Source of the DNA: Palsa-851 sp035534435
Lineage (GTDB): Bacteria; Chloroflexota; Dormibacteria; Aeolococcales; Aeolococcaceae
Direction: 5' to 3'
NCBI GenBank assembly: GCA_035534435.1
Contig: DATLRX010000089.1
Span: forward strand, 1 to 64,000
DNA length: 64,000 nt
Shown: one piece after another, positions 62,691 through 64,000 of the stretch
Layout of the letters: each line of letters begins with the position of its first letter
How positions within the stretch are numbered: the stretch's first letter is position 1
The notes under the pieces: model-generated
Databases searched by the model: none
Seen by the model: only the letters and a program-made list of their open reading frames with translations
Told to the model about the DNA's origin: nothing
Translations under genes and position numbers: made by a program

Positions 62691-63235
62691 GGACGTGACG
62701 GCTCCCCGTTCGTCGCCGCGGCGACGAAGCCGTCGTTCTTCGGGAGGGCAGGCGTCACCGCATGCTCGGCCAGGGATGGGAGCGTGTAGTCAAGGCTGCG
62801 GGACCCGAGCCGGGCGCGCACTCCCCCGCCCTGCGCCGGATCGCGCTCGATCTCGGCCTCTGCGCCGAGACGGCGCCGGCAGCCGGCTTCGAGCGCGTCG
62901 AGCAGACGGCCGTACTCGGGTCGCTCGCGAAATGCCAGCGCAGCGCGGAGCGCGCGCTTGCGCGCCGTCGCCTCGCGAGCGCTCCGAGCCTGCAGCACGA
63001 GCGCTCGCGCCTGTCTCGCAGCCGCAAGCCGCTCGGACCGTGCGATCGCCTCCGCGGCACGGCGACCGTCTTCGCGGGCGGCTTCGACGAGCCGGAGTGC
63101 CTCGGCCTCAGCGGATGCGCGCATGGTCGAAGCCTCGGCTCGTGCGTCTGCGAGCATCGCCGCCGCGCGGACGGACGCGTCCGCAAGCAGGGTTGCGCGC
63201 AGCGGAGTGAGATCGGTTATGGCATCACCGTCCAC
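62687..63235 (-). CDS. V/A-type ATP synthase subunit E
   Basis: 182 residues. A long Ala/Arg/Glu-rich N-terminal helix (ASVRAAAMLADARAEASTMRA, then RRAAEAIARSERLAAARQARALV) is followed by a small C-terminal domain (RLGAEAEIERDPAQGG). This is the peripheral-stalk shape. Sequence identity in this family is weak; the position between F and A supports the call. It overlaps the subunit F 3' end by 19 bp. Confidence 0.75.
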   Translation of the reverse strand: MDGDAITDLTPLRATLLADASVRAAAMLADARAEASTMRASAEAEALRLVEAAREDGRRAAEAIARSERLAAARQARALVLQARSAREATARKRALRAALAFRERPEYGRLLDALEAGCRRRLGAEAEIERDPAQGGGVRARLGSRSLDYTLPSLAEHAVTPALPKNDGFVAAATNGEPSRP

Positions 63236-63435
63236 AGCGGACCGCCGGCGGTTCGGAGCGCCGGCTTGAGTGCTCTGGCGGCGCGTGCGGTCAGGATGAC
63301 CAGCCCGACGTCACTGCCGAGCGCGGCCCATGCTGTGCTCACCGTGCTCGCGTCGTCGGCCGCGATCACGGCGACGCCGACCATTGCGAACGGCGCCACA
63401 CGTTGCTTCTCGCCGAGGGCGACGACCTGGGTCAT
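63217..63435 (-). CDS. V/A-type ATP synthase subunit F, short
   Basis: 72 residues. It begins MTQVVALGEKQRVAPFAMVGV, and an AWAALGSDVGLVILTARAAR segment resembles the Rossmann-like subunit F (central shaft), but at 72 residues it is shorter than the usual 100-110. The C-terminal helix that contacts D may be lost. Overlaps K by ATGA. Confidence 0.75.
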   Translation of the reverse strand: MTQVVALGEKQRVAPFAMVGVAVIAADDASTVSTAWAALGSDVGLVILTARAARALKPALRTAGGPLWTVMP

Positions 63436-63863
63436 GTCTTGCCGATGAGCAACAGGGCGATGACGAGGCCGTAGATCGCAATACCCTCGGACAGCCCGAC
63501 GAACACCATGGCCCGACCGAACAGCTCGGGCTTCTCGCTGATGGCCGCGAGTGCCGCCGAACCCGTGTACGCGACGGCGATGCCGGCGCCGACCGAGGAA
63601 CCCGCAACCGCTATGGCCGCGCCGATGAAGGCGCCCGACGTGTCGGACGACGTTGCGGCCGTGAGCCGGATCGCGAGCGCACCGCCGCCATCCGACGAGA
63701 TGTGGCTGATGATGACCGCAACCACGATCAGCACGATCAGGCACGTCGCTCCGAGCACTCCGGCCGCGAGACGTGGGCTCGCGCGCAGGAGGATGGCGGC
63801 GCCGGCGCCGGACCCGGCGGCGATGACCAGGCCAACCAGGCACAGAACGATGGTTGCCGTCAT
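63432..63863 (-). CDS. V/A-type ATP synthase membrane rotor subunit K (c)
   Basis: 143 residues, four helices. The second hairpin is canonical: GAFIGAAIAVAGSSVGAGIAVAYTG, then AMVFVGLSEGIAIYGLVIALLL with the ion-binding Glu in LSEGIA. The first hairpin (TIVLCLVGLVIAAGSGAGAAIL and VLGATCLIVLIVVAVIISH) has diverged and has no carboxylate, giving one Glu per two hairpins as in other duplicated K subunits. No Gln typical of Na+ sites is seen in helix 3, so H+ is more likely. ATG 63863 is 4 bp after the subunit I stop. Confidence 0.88.
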   Translation of the reverse strand: MTATIVLCLVGLVIAAGSGAGAAILLRASPRLAAGVLGATCLIVLIVVAVIISHISSDGGGALAIRLTAATSSDTSGAFIGAAIAVAGSSVGAGIAVAYTGSAALAAISEKPELFGRAMVFVGLSEGIAIYGLVIALLLIGKT

Positions 63864-63867
63864 AGCT

Positions 63868-64000
63868 TCAATCCTCCACGATTGCAGGACGCCAGGGATG
63901 GAATCGGCGCCCTTCGCCAACGAACACGCGCGAGAACAGCTCGTAATACTCGAGACGTAATGCCTGGATGCCCACCACCAGGCCCTCGAGTCCGAACGCT
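63868..64000 (-). CDS. V/A-type ATP synthase subunit I, C-terminal end (partial)
   Basis: The last 43 residues of a minus-strand frame that runs off the window: LEGLVVGIQALRLEYYELFSR, then VFVGEGRRFHPW, ending AIVED. LEGLVVxIQxLRLEYYEFF is the conserved C-terminal membrane helix end of subunit I/a. The stop lies 4 bp before the subunit K ATG. It starts the visible part of the operon. Confidence 0.88.
   Translation of the reverse strand, partial: AFGLEGLVVGIQALRLEYYELFSRVFVGEGRRFHPWRPAIVED

Overview
The window is a high-GC bacterial chromosome segment with dense genes, frequent GTG/TTG starts and many 1-19 bp gene overlaps. The gene set is an Actinobacteria-like Sdh1 succinate dehydrogenase, GltBD glutamate synthase, group 3b-type [NiFe] hydrogenase, archaeal-type pyruvate:ferredoxin oxidoreductase, V/A-type ATPase, AidB-like acyl-CoA dehydrogenase and universal stress proteins. 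It fits an uncultured soil or subsurface Chloroflexota (Limnocylindria/Dormibacterota-like) or deep-branching Actinomycetota. I cannot decide between these without marker searches.

Layout. 1-1.8 kb: an IS256-family element inserted next to or into an IS481-type remnant. 1.9-3.8 kb: a HIT protein and a secreted PQQ-like beta-propeller. 4.0-9.6 kb: a divergent sugar/sugar-acid catabolic cluster (SDR, Zn-dehydrogenase, SMP-30 lactonase / IlvD-Edd dehydratase, Gfo/Idh/MocA). 9.6-14.2 kb: a lipoprotein, an ABC exporter with a leaderless mini-ORF in front, a CrtI-like flavoprotein and an ABM protein. 14.2-20.1 kb: a minus-strand operon (membrane protein, nth, unknown, CBS protein, CBS-GltD-ferredoxin fusion, tadA). 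20.2-31.6 kb: central metabolism (mdh, HAD phosphatase, Sdh1-like complex, gltB-gltD). 31.6-35.9 kb: GDPD, AidB-like, two methyltransferases, tRNA-His and tRNA-Arg.

35.9-58.9 kb has the gene content of a hypoxia/dormancy regulon. It holds a kinase-like/AAA protein (Rv2004c type), three USP domains in two genes, Hsp20, PRC-barrel, GAPDH with a diguanylate cyclase and flavodoxin, a PorGAB oxidoreductase with a GltD/PorD-like fusion subunit, a group 3b-type hydrogenase operon with an embedded cyclic-nucleotide-binding-fold protein, NAD-malic enzyme, and an MgtA-type P-type ATPase. 58.9-64.0 kb: V/A-type ATPase genes in the order I(partial)-K-F-E-A-B-D, running without a gap over 25 bp into the P-type ATPase and malic enzyme genes.

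How it works together: pyruvate from malic enzyme could be oxidised by Por. The ferredoxin-type clusters of the GltD/PorD fusion could pass electrons to NAD(P), and the group 3b-type hydrogenase could exchange NAD(P)H with H2. Three GltD-type flavoproteins lie in this one window.

A window-wide regulatory signal is also visible. A TAnnnT -10 box sits 6-9 nt before many first-gene start codons, implying leaderless transcription. In at least two places the first start codon opens a tiny ORF whose stop overlaps the start of the real gene. No gene encoding a DNA-binding transcription factor was recognised in the 64 kb.
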